Assembly: GCF_018595675.2 (NCBI RefSeq)
Contig: NZ_CP092333.1
Coordinates: 2,318,001-2,382,000 of the forward strand
DNA: 64,000 bases
Direction: 5' to 3'
Origin: Flavihumibacter fluvii
GTDB taxonomy: Bacteria > Bacteroidota > Bacteroidia > Chitinophagales > Chitinophagaceae
A program made the translations under genes and the position numbers. Below, piece by piece: positions 37,476-46,925 of this stretch. Every line of letters starts with the position of its first letter. Position 1 is the first letter of the stretch. A model generated the notes under the pieces. The model saw only the letters and a program-made list of their open reading frames with translations. It had not been told where the DNA came from and searched no databases.

Positions 37476-38573
37476 ATGAAATATTTATTTGCCCTGGCCA
37501 TTTTTATGCATGGCCTGATCCATTTGATGGGATTCGCCAAAGCCTTCAGGTTTGGGAATATGGCACAACTCACCAAAGACATTTCTAAACCTGCCGGCAG
37601 CTTTTGGTTATTGGCTTGCGGATTATTCCTCACCTGCGCCGTCGGATTTTTATTGAAGAAAGATTGGTGGCCCATACTGGCCATGTTGGCAGTGGCCACT
37701 TCGACGGTAGTTATACTGATTAGCTGGAAAGATGCCAGGCTCGGGATGATTCCCAATTTGATGATCCTTCTGGTGGCAATTGCCGCCTGGACCACACAAA
37801 GATTTGAAGCGTCATTTAAACAGGATGTGATGGACAACCTGCAGCGTACAAATAATTTGGCAATCGACCTGCTCATTGAAAATGACATCCGGCTTCTACC
37901 TAAACCAGTACAAAAATACCTTCACTATGCCGGTGCCCTTAATAAACCCAAAGTAAAAAACATGCGGGTAGTGTTCGAAGGTGAAATGCGAAGCAGGTCA
38001 AAGGGCTGGTTCAAGTTCCAATCGGTTCAATACAATTTCTTCGACGAGCCTGCAAGATTGTTTTTTATGAAAGCCAATATGTTTGGCACGGCCATACCCG
38101 GATACCACAAATACCAAAATGCTTCGGCTACCATGGATGTGAAACCCTTTGGGTTATTTTCAGTGGTACAGGCAAAGGGAGTGGAAATGAACAAGGCGGA
38201 AACAGTCACTGTATTTAATGATATGTGCCTGATGGCCCCTGCCAGTTTAATAGATACACGTATCCAATGGGAAGCCATTGACAGCCTAACTGCTAAAGCC
38301 ATTTTTACCAACGGATCCAGTAAAATAGCCGCCACCCTGTATTTTAGTGAAGCCGGACAGTTGGTCAATTTTATTTCAGATGACAGGTATGATATCAGCG
38401 ACATGAAACAATATCGCTTTTCTACACCCGTAAAAGAATACAAAAATCTGGATGGCCGTAATGTACTTCAATATGGTTTAGCAGTATGGCATTACCCTGA
38501 AGGGGAATTTGATTATGGTAAATTTTATTTAAAAAGTATAGCATATAATGTGGATGACTTCCAAACCTGGTGA
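37476..38573 (+). CDS. DUF6544-family membrane protein
   Basis: 365 residues. Four membrane helices in the first 110 residues, then a soluble domain of about 240 residues. The block KPFGLFSVVQAKGVEMNKAE followed by TVTVFNDMCLMAPASLID is the DUF6544 signature (from memory). The soluble domain is probably exposed to the periplasm or cytoplasm depending on topology; the function is not known. Confidence 0.8.
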   Translation: MKYLFALAIFMHGLIHLMGFAKAFRFGNMAQLTKDISKPAGSFWLLACGLFLTCAVGFLLKKDWWPILAMLAVATSTVVILISWKDARLGMIPNLMILLVAIAAWTTQRFEASFKQDVMDNLQRTNNLAIDLLIENDIRLLPKPVQKYLHYAGALNKPKVKNMRVVFEGEMRSRSKGWFKFQSVQYNFFDEPARLFFMKANMFGTAIPGYHKYQNASATMDVKPFGLFSVVQAKGVEMNKAETVTVFNDMCLMAPASLIDTRIQWEAIDSLTAKAIFTNGSSKIAATLYFSEAGQLVNFISDDRYDISDMKQYRFSTPVKEYKNLDGRNVLQYGLAVWHYPEGEFDYGKFYLKSIAYNVDDFQTW

Positions 38574-38601
38574 AGCAACGATATACGCTGCAACCAGCGA
38601 A

Positions 38602-40272
38602 TTACTGAATGACCGGTGGATGAATAGGCATTGAATGACCATGCTCTGCATGGTAGATGGCGGTTAATTCTGAAAAGGCCTTTTTGAGTGTTTCACCTTC
38701 CAGCTTACCCTTTGTGGCAAACATTTCACGATCGATCAGGGCCCGTAAATACACAATGCGCCAGCGCCAGGATTTGCGTACCTGGGATGTCAATTTTAAT
38801 TCTGCCTGCTCAATCAGTTGAAACGCCTCATTTACGCCGGCTGTAATATTCTCCCGGTAATGGTTTGATTCAAATATTTCCAAAGCTTTTGCAACTGGCT
38901 CCACTACATCGGGTGAAAATTCATACGCTATATATTCCCGCACGATATCTGCAGTGGACCGTTGCCCATTCCAGTATAGCTGGTTACAAATAACTTTGTT
39001 GATATCTTCAAAAATTCCTTCAGAGTATGGGAAGCCACCGGACAATTTGTTGTCTGTCTCATTCCAGAGCCGTTGCAGCCGGTTCGTCAAAGGATTTGCT
39101 CCATATCCGCCCCATGGCTCCTGGCCCCACATGCTGATCTCCGGAAAGTTCAACATCGGCAATCCACCTGGCACGCCCTTATCCAACGGGTAGCGCGGAA
39201 ACCCTTCATGTGAATCTGCCATGATATAGTTTACCCAGCCTTTATCTTTTTGCAGGAATTGCGACAGCCCTTCCCACTCCCCGGCACCCGGCGTATCGAA
39301 CACCCAGGTAGACAACACGATCTTTATGCCGGGATATTTTGCCTGTGCAATTTTTGAAAGGTCACGGCTCAATTTTGGAAAGCCTCGCGCACCCCAGGGC
39401 CAGCATTCGCTGCAACCACAGCCGCCTTCATCGTAGGGCCAGTAAACAATAGCATCCAGCCCAACTGATTTGAACTGGTCCAGGAGTGCCGCCCATTCTT
39501 TACGGAGTAACTGGTGTGCCACCGGGTTAGCCGGATTAAGATTAACCCCAAAGTTGCCACGCCGGTGTAATTGGTCCGGCACAGGGACATTCAGTAATTC
39601 TTTTGGCGTTGATTTGAAACTTCCATTGGGCACCTGGAGTAATCCTACTTTCATGCCGCCGGACCTGGCCACCCGCAATATCTGCCTGAGACGTTCGAGC
39701 AATTGCTGCGCCGCAGGATCATCAAACCCCGTGAATTGAAATTCCGGGTAATGAACCACCAGGTAGTTGACACCCCATAAGGCCAACTCGTCAACATACC
39801 GCTGGACTTCTTCTATTGGTGCGGCTTCGTAAAAATTACCAAAGTGCGAAGCAAAATACATGCCGCGCACTTTTCCTGCGGGCACCGAACTGCCGCGCCA
39901 TGCACCTGGTGTAAAACCACCCTTGTCAAAGCGCGATGATCTCAGGAATTTGCCAGCACCATAAATCAATCCGTTCTCGTCACCACCAATGATCCTGATA
40001 TGAGCTGCACCATTATCTGAAATAAAATACGATTCTGGCTCACCCGTTTTTTCTGTAACCAATTCAATCGTCAGATCGGCAGTTTTCCCTTCAACGACCC
40101 TTGCATTGCACCGGCTCGTAATTTGTTGCGCAAGTACATGCCTTGCATGCGATGCGATCATGCCTGCATCCGCAGGCACAGTGATACGTATAGTATGTAC
40201 CTGGGCTGAAGCCAAACAGTTCATAAAAAAAAGGAAAAGCCCAAGGATAAAATGCTTAAAACTGTTATCCAT
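38602..40272 (-). CDS. Secreted glycoside-hydrolase-like protein (GH20/GH67-like N-domain and barrel)
   Basis: 556 residues with a signal peptide ending near LASAQV. Residues about 22-110 look like the beta/alpha domain that precedes GH20 and GH67 catalytic barrels (DNGAAHIRIIGGDENGLIYG in the middle). The barrel has GVNYLVVHYPEFQF, YWPYDEGGCGCSECWPWG with three cysteines near likely acidic catalytic residues, and WVNYIMADSHEGF. Likely a beta-hexosaminidase or alpha-glucuronidase relative acting on a sugar fragment. No exact family can be given. It lies beyond the PUL on the same strand. Confidence 0.75.
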   Translation of the reverse strand: MDNSFKHFILGLFLFFMNCLASAQVHTIRITVPADAGMIASHARHVLAQQITSRCNARVVEGKTADLTIELVTEKTGEPESYFISDNGAAHIRIIGGDENGLIYGAGKFLRSSRFDKGGFTPGAWRGSSVPAGKVRGMYFASHFGNFYEAAPIEEVQRYVDELALWGVNYLVVHYPEFQFTGFDDPAAQQLLERLRQILRVARSGGMKVGLLQVPNGSFKSTPKELLNVPVPDQLHRRGNFGVNLNPANPVAHQLLRKEWAALLDQFKSVGLDAIVYWPYDEGGCGCSECWPWGARGFPKLSRDLSKIAQAKYPGIKIVLSTWVFDTPGAGEWEGLSQFLQKDKGWVNYIMADSHEGFPRYPLDKGVPGGLPMLNFPEISMWGQEPWGGYGANPLTNRLQRLWNETDNKLSGGFPYSEGIFEDINKVICNQLYWNGQRSTADIVREYIAYEFSPDVVEPVAKALEIFESNHYRENITAGVNEAFQLIEQAELKLTSQVRKSWRWRIVYLRALIDREMFATKGKLEGETLKKAFSELTAIYHAEHGHSMPIHPPVIQ

Positions 40273-40428
40273 AATTTATTGCTGAGAAGGAGTTTGTGTT
40301 AGGCACCCAAATAGCCGGAAACAATTTAGGGTATTATATCACAACCTGGCAACTTATTAAAAATGCGAATCCATAAGAATATTCTGCATCTTTGAAACAG
40401 ATGTATGAAGCAACTGGATTTTATTTAA

Positions 40429-40890
40429 ATGAGAAATATGAAAGTATGCCTGCTATTAATGACAACTTTTTTGATGTCAGCCTGTGCTGCCAATGCCCAG
40501 GAAAAATTATCCGCCAGCCAGAAAGCCGTGCAGAAAACCGTTATGCAACTTTTCGACGCACTGTCCAACCGTGATTCCATTAGCCTTAAAGCTGCCTGCA
40601 CTAACGATATCACCTTATTTGAATACGGCCAGACCTGGAACCTGGATACACTAGTCTTAAAAGCGATCACACAGAATACCGCCACCGATTTTAAACGGGT
40701 GAATACCATCGATTTTATTGATACAAAAGTGGATAAAAACCTGGCTTATACCACCTATAACAACCGGGCGGAAATCACCTCAGGCGGCATAAACCGGAAT
40801 ATCACCTGGCTAGAAACAGTTATTCTCTCAAAAGAGAAAAATCAATGGAAGGTCAAGGTCCTTCACTCCACCCTGATCAACCGTAAATAA
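40429..40890 (+). CDS. Secreted NTF2/SnoaL-like protein
   Basis: 153 residues with a signal peptide ending near ANAQ; a lipid-attachment reading at SAC is less likely. The mature part has the cone-shaped NTF2-like pattern, with VMQLFDALSNRDSISLKAACTN near the start (a helix then strands) and a C-terminal WKVKVLHSTLI. Such proteins bind small molecules or act as isomerases or, commonly, have unknown roles. It sits between the GH-like gene and the PUL. Confidence 0.78.
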   Translation: MRNMKVCLLLMTTFLMSACAANAQEKLSASQKAVQKTVMQLFDALSNRDSISLKAACTNDITLFEYGQTWNLDTLVLKAITQNTATDFKRVNTIDFIDTKVDKNLAYTTYNNRAEITSGGINRNITWLETVILSKEKNQWKVKVLHSTLINRK

Positions 40891-40993
40891 TTGAAGGCAG
40901 GAAGATCCGGCACGCTGCCCCTTGGCACTTATGACCTTACTCAAGGCAGTTGTATTTTTGTAAGAAAAAGTGGAAGATACCATTGCAAAAGCC

Positions 40994-41095
40994 TTACAAC
41001 CTTTCGAGCTCACAGATGGCCTGCATTGCCTGCAGAACCATTTCCTGGTATTCATTGAGGAGAAAGGATAATTGTGCGCTAACGCCAAGGCTCAT
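40994..41095 (-). CDS. Possible 33-residue small protein after the symporter gene
   Basis: A short open frame starting with ATG 10 bases after the symporter stop and preceded by GCGGAG, which could serve as a ribosome-binding site. The 33 residues would form one amphipathic helix (SFLLNEYQEMVLQAMQAICE in the middle). The opposite strand is also open here, so coding is not certain and no family is recognised. Confidence 0.3.
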   Translation of the reverse strand: MSLGVSAQLSFLLNEYQEMVLQAMQAICELERL

Positions 41096-41105
41096 ATGCT
41101 CCGCT

Positions 41106-42704
41106 TCATTTCACCAGCACCAACCTCGAAAACAGGATAAATAACAACACTACAATTCCCAACAGGACTACCGACACCCAGTGCCTGTTCCGCCATGGTA
41201 CCATGTCCAATGATCCCCTGCGCATGGGCTCATAGGCCTCTGGCATGGGCTTCCATTTTCCAATCGCCAGCATCAGCAAAAACGTCAGCACAAAAATGAT
41301 GGCGATCATATGCAAAAAATGCAAGCCAAATCCGAATACAAATTGTGTGAAGCCATAACATACAATGAAAAAAAACAAGCCCATTTTAGCCGCAAGCGCC
41401 GGCACCCGCCGGGTCAAAATACCTACGGCCAGGATGGCAAAAATGGGTACTGTAAACAGGGCCGATATTTTCTGAAAATGCTGGTAAAATCCCTGGCTGG
41501 CAAATAACAAAAAGGGGGCTATACACATGGCCGCCAGGCAGATGTACACTTCAAATTTTTTCGCTGTACGAACGAGTTGTTGCTCATTTACTTCCCGATG
41601 CTTTTTTTCTGTCCATGGCTTGTAGATATTCAATACAAATAATGTACTCGATCCATTTAAACCGGCATTGAATGAGGTAAAGGCGGCACCGAATAATAAG
41701 GCAGCCATGAAGCCGGTATAGAGTGGCGGCGAAACATCCCCCAGCAGCGTGGGAAATGCTTCCGAACTATTTGGCAACTTATCATATAAATGAACAGCGA
41801 TTACTCCGGGTATATTGATCAGCAACACGCAGAGTATTTTTCCGACACAAGCCAGCGCAATCCCTTTCTGGCAGCTGGCCAGGTCCCTCGACCCCAGTAC
41901 CTGTTGCACAATGTATTGCTCTGTGCCCCAATAGTACAGGTTCACCAGCATCATACCGGTAAAGATGGTACCAAAGGGAACCGCATCGCCTGCATTGCCA
42001 ATACTGTTGAGGTGTTCTGTTTTATTTGCCAGCACCTTTTCCAGGCCCGCCATCCAGTCGCCTGCACCTAATGCCTTTAAGCCAAAATAGGGCAACAACA
42101 ACCCGGCGGTAAACATGGCGAATCCTAAGAGGGTATCTGAAATGGTGATGGCTTTTTGTCCGCCAAGCAAAGAGTATAAAACGCCAGCTATGCCAAGGCA
42201 CCAGACCAGCAGCCAGATGGTTGGCCAATAGCTGACGCCATAATGTTCCGATATTCCGAAAATGCCATTCAGCGCAACGGCCCCGCTGTATAATACCGTC
42301 GGCAAGAAGTTCACCAGGTAATTGGCTAAGAAAATGAACGTTACGATGTTTTTGGTTTGCCGGTCATACCGTATACCCAGGTATTCTGCGGTGGTGGAAA
42401 TGCCATGCCGCAAATAGATCGGCATTATAAATTCTGCAACCAGCAACATGGCAAATACCGAGGTCAGTCCCCAGGCCATCACACTCATATTGTTAGTATA
42501 GCTGAGCTCGTTTTCCCCAATAAATAATGATGTATTGATATTGGCAAACAGGAGGCCGAATCCTACCGCAATAAAACCCAGTTTCTTATTGGCAAAGAAT
42601 AAGGCGGAAATGGTGTTCTGCTTTTCCTTCCTGGTCTTGATCCAGGAGACAATGGCAATTATTCCTGTGACGCACAGGAAGGTCAGCAAGACAATCGAAT
42701 TCAT
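41106..42704 (-). CDS. Sodium:solute symporter (SSS family), probable sugar importer of the PUL
   Basis: 532 residues with about 14 membrane helices. Near the N-terminus FANKKLGFIAVGFGLLFANI resembles the SGLT first helix, and later VLGSRDLASCQKGIALACVG matches the SSS signature region. It should import a sugar with Na+ across the inner membrane. It is the last large gene of the minus-strand operon, 35 bases after the regulator gene. Confidence 0.92.
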   Translation of the reverse strand: MNSIVLLTFLCVTGIIAIVSWIKTRKEKQNTISALFFANKKLGFIAVGFGLLFANINTSLFIGENELSYTNNMSVMAWGLTSVFAMLLVAEFIMPIYLRHGISTTAEYLGIRYDRQTKNIVTFIFLANYLVNFLPTVLYSGAVALNGIFGISEHYGVSYWPTIWLLVWCLGIAGVLYSLLGGQKAITISDTLLGFAMFTAGLLLPYFGLKALGAGDWMAGLEKVLANKTEHLNSIGNAGDAVPFGTIFTGMMLVNLYYWGTEQYIVQQVLGSRDLASCQKGIALACVGKILCVLLINIPGVIAVHLYDKLPNSSEAFPTLLGDVSPPLYTGFMAALLFGAAFTSFNAGLNGSSTLFVLNIYKPWTEKKHREVNEQQLVRTAKKFEVYICLAAMCIAPFLLFASQGFYQHFQKISALFTVPIFAILAVGILTRRVPALAAKMGLFFFIVCYGFTQFVFGFGLHFLHMIAIIFVLTFLLMLAIGKWKPMPEAYEPMRRGSLDMVPWRNRHWVSVVLLGIVVLLFILFSRLVLVK

Positions 42705-42739
42705 CTCCTAAAATAGGGCAATTGTCTGTCTGCCGGAAA

Positions 42740-43750
42740 TCATAGGGTTTTTCTCCGGAAGAGGATCATCGGAACGGTTAGCTGTATTGTTTCCCGGTGC
42801 AGGATGGCATTGGCAGCCAGCCTGCCCATCTCCCCGAAATCGGCAGAATAGGTAGTGATACCAACAAATTCTTTGGCGGGTTCATCGTTATGTGATAGTA
42901 TGCCCACATCCTTTCCCGGTTTTAATTTTTTTGCATTGCATTCTTTCAGGATCTCCCACATGATAAAGTTGTCCAGCGTAAAATAAACGGCGCCCTTTTT
43001 CACTGACCCAGGTATAAATTCCGGTATGATACTGCCTTTGATTTTAGTCTGCTTCAGGAACTTCTTAAAGGCCCTGACGATCTCCCTGGGATCCAGTGAA
43101 TCGGGTGAATGGATAAAAATGATCTCACCATACTTCCTGATGTCTTCAGCCAGCGAACTGAATACCTGCAGGGAAGAGGCTTCAAATTCCTGGGTAATAT
43201 GGTTGACTATTCCCGTTAATGGTTCAAAACGGTCAAACATCAGGAGTTTATTGCGCGGTATAGTTTCCAGTAATTCCTTTGACCGGGCATGTGGTATCGG
43301 CGCTATTACATACATTCCGAAATGCCCCCTGATGCGTTGCAGGATAGTTTCAAAGATGTCGATATTTCCATGGTGGAAAAAGATCTGCATTTCAATTTCC
43401 TTTCCCAGCGTATTCCTGAAATTCCGGTAGAACTGTTCTTCAAAACTGTCCAGGTTATACATCACCAGCGCCACTTTCAGCATCTGCAGCGTGTTACCGC
43501 CCGATACGTAATAACCAAGGCGGTTCTTCGATTCTATGATACCCCGGCTCACCAGCTCCCGGTAGCCTTTCATGATGGTTTCCCTGGAATAATGCAGTTC
43601 CCGGATCATTGTATTCACCGAAGGCAGGGTGTCATCTTTTTTGAGGACCTTATCATCTATTGCATTGATGACACCCTGCACAAGGCTATCATGTTTTGAA
43701 TTGGCGGATATTTTTTCTAATTCTTTGATCTTCTGGAAAACGTTGGCCAT
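42740..43750 (-). CDS. GntR-type regulator with LacI-like sugar-binding domain
   Basis: 336 residues. Residues about 15-85 form a winged helix of the GntR family (LPSVNTMIRELHYSRETIMK). The rest is a periplasmic-binding-protein-like sensor of the LacI type (MYNLDSFEEQFYRNF, then FIPGSVKKGAVYFTLDN). This is the same architecture as AraR. It would bind the operon's sugar and control the susC promoter (inference). It lies inside the operon between the glycoside hydrolase and the symporter. Confidence 0.92.
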   Translation of the reverse strand: MANVFQKIKELEKISANSKHDSLVQGVINAIDDKVLKKDDTLPSVNTMIRELHYSRETIMKGYRELVSRGIIESKNRLGYYVSGGNTLQMLKVALVMYNLDSFEEQFYRNFRNTLGKEIEMQIFFHHGNIDIFETILQRIRGHFGMYVIAPIPHARSKELLETIPRNKLLMFDRFEPLTGIVNHITQEFEASSLQVFSSLAEDIRKYGEIIFIHSPDSLDPREIVRAFKKFLKQTKIKGSIIPEFIPGSVKKGAVYFTLDNFIMWEILKECNAKKLKPGKDVGILSHNDEPAKEFVGITTYSADFGEMGRLAANAILHRETIQLTVPMILFRRKTL

Positions 43751-43760
43751 GCTGTTTGTA

Positions 43761-45191
43761 TTATTTCAATGCTGCAGCCACTGCTTGTTGTGGCCCCACT
43801 GTCAGGTCTATATAGGATACAATATTACCCATTTTTTCCACCTGCTGTTTTGCGGTATACTTTCGGCCGGCTGCATAAATATGTTTATGGTTGCCGCTGA
43901 AGGCTGCACGCCACTTGATGGTTGATGGTCCTTCATTCTTAAATTTGGTCTTCCCGGCCCAATGGATGATGCTGACATGGGTGGACAATACCGGCAAATG
44001 TTCAAGGCTGGCACTTTGCCCGTTTTGGTTTCTGTATAATGTTTCAATGCGATTGAACCTGGCATCTGCCGCCACCCCCATCAGTCCCTGCACAATGCCA
44101 TCAATCACACCGTATGACACTTCAGGATACTCCCGTCTCGGTGTAGCCTTATCGGCCAGGTGGAGCAGTATAGCATAGGCTTTATCCCAATACCCGTATT
44201 TATAGAATATTGCAGGCTGGTAGGAAAGGTTCTCTACATTCCATTCATTTCCCAACAGGTGTCCGATGGTTTGCCTGATCCTTGTGGTATCGGTCAATGC
44301 ATCAAACCAAAGCAGGAAGGTCTCCCCTTCCCCTTTTCCGAATTTACCGGCATTCGTGATATGGGTATTATAGCGACCGGCGCCGGGATCCCACCAATGC
44401 TTATCCAACTGCAGTTTGTATTTTTCCGCTTGCTCACGGTATTGAACAGCTGCTTTTTTATTTCCCTTCAGTTGTTCTATACTGGCACAGGTCTGCAGGC
44501 CCTGGTATAATGCAGCCACCAGGTCTGCACCCATGCGTAGGTCCCCTACGTTTTCAGTATACGAGGGCAATCCCCGGCAACGGTGAAAATAATCCCGGGT
44601 ATTAAAGGGTATGGGGGCATTGGGATAGGGCCGCCTTGTTAATAAAGAATCGGCCTGCAATACCCACCGGTTAATATATTCCGAAGCAGAAATATCCCGG
44701 AAAAACGAAAAGGCCGGATCGAAGATATAACTGCTGTCCCCGGTCCACAGGTACAAACGCCAGCTGGCATAGACCAGGTCGAAATTCGCATTCAGGTTAT
44801 ACCAGAAGGCGGTATCGTTGCGGTAATCTTCCGGCGCCGGTTTCCCCTCGATATTTATTTCCCAATAGGTACACCAGTCCTTACCGTTCGAAATGTTCCG
44901 TACAAAATGCGTGAACATGTTTTTGTTTTCTGCAGACATCGAAAGGATCTCTGCTCCTATGCATTGGTGCGATACATCGCGCATGCAGAAGGCATTGCGC
45001 GATGGCAGGGCCGCTTCATACCAGGGTCCTACAGGGTCAGTCGGACTTCCCCTGTAGGACAATGCCATTTCACTGGCGGCATGGAATGCATGCTGCACAC
45101 TGGTATCTGTTGAACGAAAAACTACCCTCTTTGACTGTCCTATTGCCGTGTTAAGGAAAAGCAGGAACAGGATGAAATTCAATAACCTCAT
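43761..45191 (-). CDS. Secreted six-hairpin glycoside hydrolase of the PUL
   Basis: 476 residues, signal peptide ending near AIGQS. The sequence has features of an (alpha/alpha)6-barrel: GPWYEAALPSRNAFCMRDV early on, with a likely catalytic acid in MRDVSHQC, and later WWDPGAGRYNTHI, FLLWFDAL and the helix-rich C-terminal half. It would cleave a glycosidic bond in the periplasm. The exact GH family and sugar cannot be told from sequence alone. It sits 28 bases after susD and 10 bases before the regulator. Confidence 0.8.
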   Translation of the reverse strand: MRLLNFILFLLFLNTAIGQSKRVVFRSTDTSVQHAFHAASEMALSYRGSPTDPVGPWYEAALPSRNAFCMRDVSHQCIGAEILSMSAENKNMFTHFVRNISNGKDWCTYWEINIEGKPAPEDYRNDTAFWYNLNANFDLVYASWRLYLWTGDSSYIFDPAFSFFRDISASEYINRWVLQADSLLTRRPYPNAPIPFNTRDYFHRCRGLPSYTENVGDLRMGADLVAALYQGLQTCASIEQLKGNKKAAVQYREQAEKYKLQLDKHWWDPGAGRYNTHITNAGKFGKGEGETFLLWFDALTDTTRIRQTIGHLLGNEWNVENLSYQPAIFYKYGYWDKAYAILLHLADKATPRREYPEVSYGVIDGIVQGLMGVAADARFNRIETLYRNQNGQSASLEHLPVLSTHVSIIHWAGKTKFKNEGPSTIKWRAAFSGNHKHIYAAGRKYTAKQQVEKMGNIVSYIDLTVGPQQAVAAALK

Positions 45192-45219
45192 GCGTTACTT
45201 TTATATTGGATCGACCAAT

Positions 45220-46896
45220 TTAGTTATATCCGGGATTCTGTTCCAGGCTGGTGCGGTTTATTTCTGTTTTAGGTATAGGTAACAAATAATTGGCCGGCTC
45301 GAAGATCCGCTGTTCCAGCGTCTGGTACGTATAGGTCTTTTTACCATTTGCTGCCCTGTTGATGATCACCTGCCCGATGTTGACATTCTGCGTGGCTTCC
45401 GCAATCTTCCAACGGCGTACATCATAATAGCGGTGCCCTTCAAAACATAATTCTACCTGCCGTTCATTTTGGATCCGCTTTTCCAGCTCCGCACCGGTTT
45501 CTGTAAGCGGTGTAATAATGCCGGCACGTTGCCGAAGCAGGTCAAGGTATTTACGGGCATTGGCTTCCCGCCCAAGATGAAACTCGGCCTCCGCATAGTT
45601 CAGGTAGATCTCACCCAGCCGCGCCAGCACCCAGAATTTATTGGTTTGCGTAGTGGCATTGAAATCATACGTGGTATCCATGTATTTCCTGAAAGTGTAG
45701 CGGGTCTCACTATTGTTCCAGGTATCCAGGCCCTGCGGGGAATCCATACCGCCTTCATAGAATTCTGTTTCCGTCCCGGTCGGGTTCGTACTGCTTACGC
45801 GATAGGTCACATAAGCCGGATTGCCCAATGGCCGCCCATCATACACGATATCGGCATAAAAACGGGGGTCACGGTTGGTATAGGGTTGCTGCGGATCATA
45901 CCCCGATCCGGCATCAGTGATGCGCTTGCCATCCGCCATACCAAAGGCATCCACCAGGTTCTGCGTTGGGGCGAACGCAGCCCATCCGTGGAAGCCGCTT
46001 GGATATGACATCATTTCTATGCCAGTGAAGGCACTCCAGTTATATTGCTTGTTGGACAGTTTCACACCAATCAGTTCCGGATTGAAAGTGGTAAAGATGT
46101 CTGCATAATTTCCGGTATACAGGGAAAAACGATCGAGGTCAATCACCGCTTTTGCAGCTGCTGATGCGGCTTCCCATTTGGAAAGGTCATTGTTGGGATT
46201 CCATTGTGCACTTGCCGCATACAGTAACACCCGCGATTTGATCGCCAGCGCCAACGCTGCCGTTGCCTTACCTATAGTGGATGAGGTATTACTCACCGGC
46301 AATAATTCCGCAGCCTGGTCCAGTTCACTTACAATGAAATTCACACATTCGGTATAGGAACTTCTTGGCACATTGAAATCTGCGTTCAGGTCAAATGGTT
46401 CACTGATCAATGGCACACCGCCATAATCACTCACCAGCTGGTAATAGGCATAGGCCCTCAGGAACATCACTTCGCCCTTGATACGCTGCCTTGTGCCTTC
46501 ATCGCCGGGTATTGCGTCTATTTTCGACAGTAACAGGTTGGCATTCTGTATATGGAAATAATTCTTTGCCCAGATATCAAAATCGCCGGCATTGTCCGGG
46601 GACAATATGCCCTTGGTAATCACACTTCTTACATTGGCATAATCAAATTTATTATACCCTTCATCTGACGCCGGGGAAAGTATGAAACTGCGATTGATGG
46701 ATTTCCCCCAATCGTAGGTCGTCGTGGGTAAAACGTTGTAGATATTATTGGCGAAAGCTTCTGCCAGGGTGAGGTCAGACCAGACGGACTGGTCCGTATA
46801 AGAATCCAAAGGCGCTTTATCCAGTACTTTGTTACAGGCCGTGCCAATGATAATGGTAAGCACTATACTGATGGAATGGAAGAATTTCTGTTTCAT
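45220..46896 (-). CDS. susD: SusD/RagB-family nutrient-binding outer-membrane lipoprotein
   Basis: 558 residues. Lipobox IIGTAC followed by the standard NKVLDKAPLDSYTDQ. The TPR-like helical core is present, with the SusD pattern VMFLRAYAYYQLV and a C-terminal ERQVELCFEGHRYYDVRRWK. It caps the SusC pore and captures the oligosaccharide at the cell surface. It starts 29 bases after the susC stop. Confidence 0.97.
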   Translation of the reverse strand: MKQKFFHSISIVLTIIIGTACNKVLDKAPLDSYTDQSVWSDLTLAEAFANNIYNVLPTTTYDWGKSINRSFILSPASDEGYNKFDYANVRSVITKGILSPDNAGDFDIWAKNYFHIQNANLLLSKIDAIPGDEGTRQRIKGEVMFLRAYAYYQLVSDYGGVPLISEPFDLNADFNVPRSSYTECVNFIVSELDQAAELLPVSNTSSTIGKATAALALAIKSRVLLYAASAQWNPNNDLSKWEAASAAAKAVIDLDRFSLYTGNYADIFTTFNPELIGVKLSNKQYNWSAFTGIEMMSYPSGFHGWAAFAPTQNLVDAFGMADGKRITDAGSGYDPQQPYTNRDPRFYADIVYDGRPLGNPAYVTYRVSSTNPTGTETEFYEGGMDSPQGLDTWNNSETRYTFRKYMDTTYDFNATTQTNKFWVLARLGEIYLNYAEAEFHLGREANARKYLDLLRQRAGIITPLTETGAELEKRIQNERQVELCFEGHRYYDVRRWKIAEATQNVNIGQVIINRAANGKKTYTYQTLEQRIFEPANYLLPIPKTEINRTSLEQNPGYN

Positions 46897-46925
46897 GTGA
46901 TCTGTTTTAAAATTGCTTCGATGAA

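Noticed and set aside
45469-46008. 179-residue open frame on the plus strand
   Set aside because: Opposite susD, with no features; a shadow.
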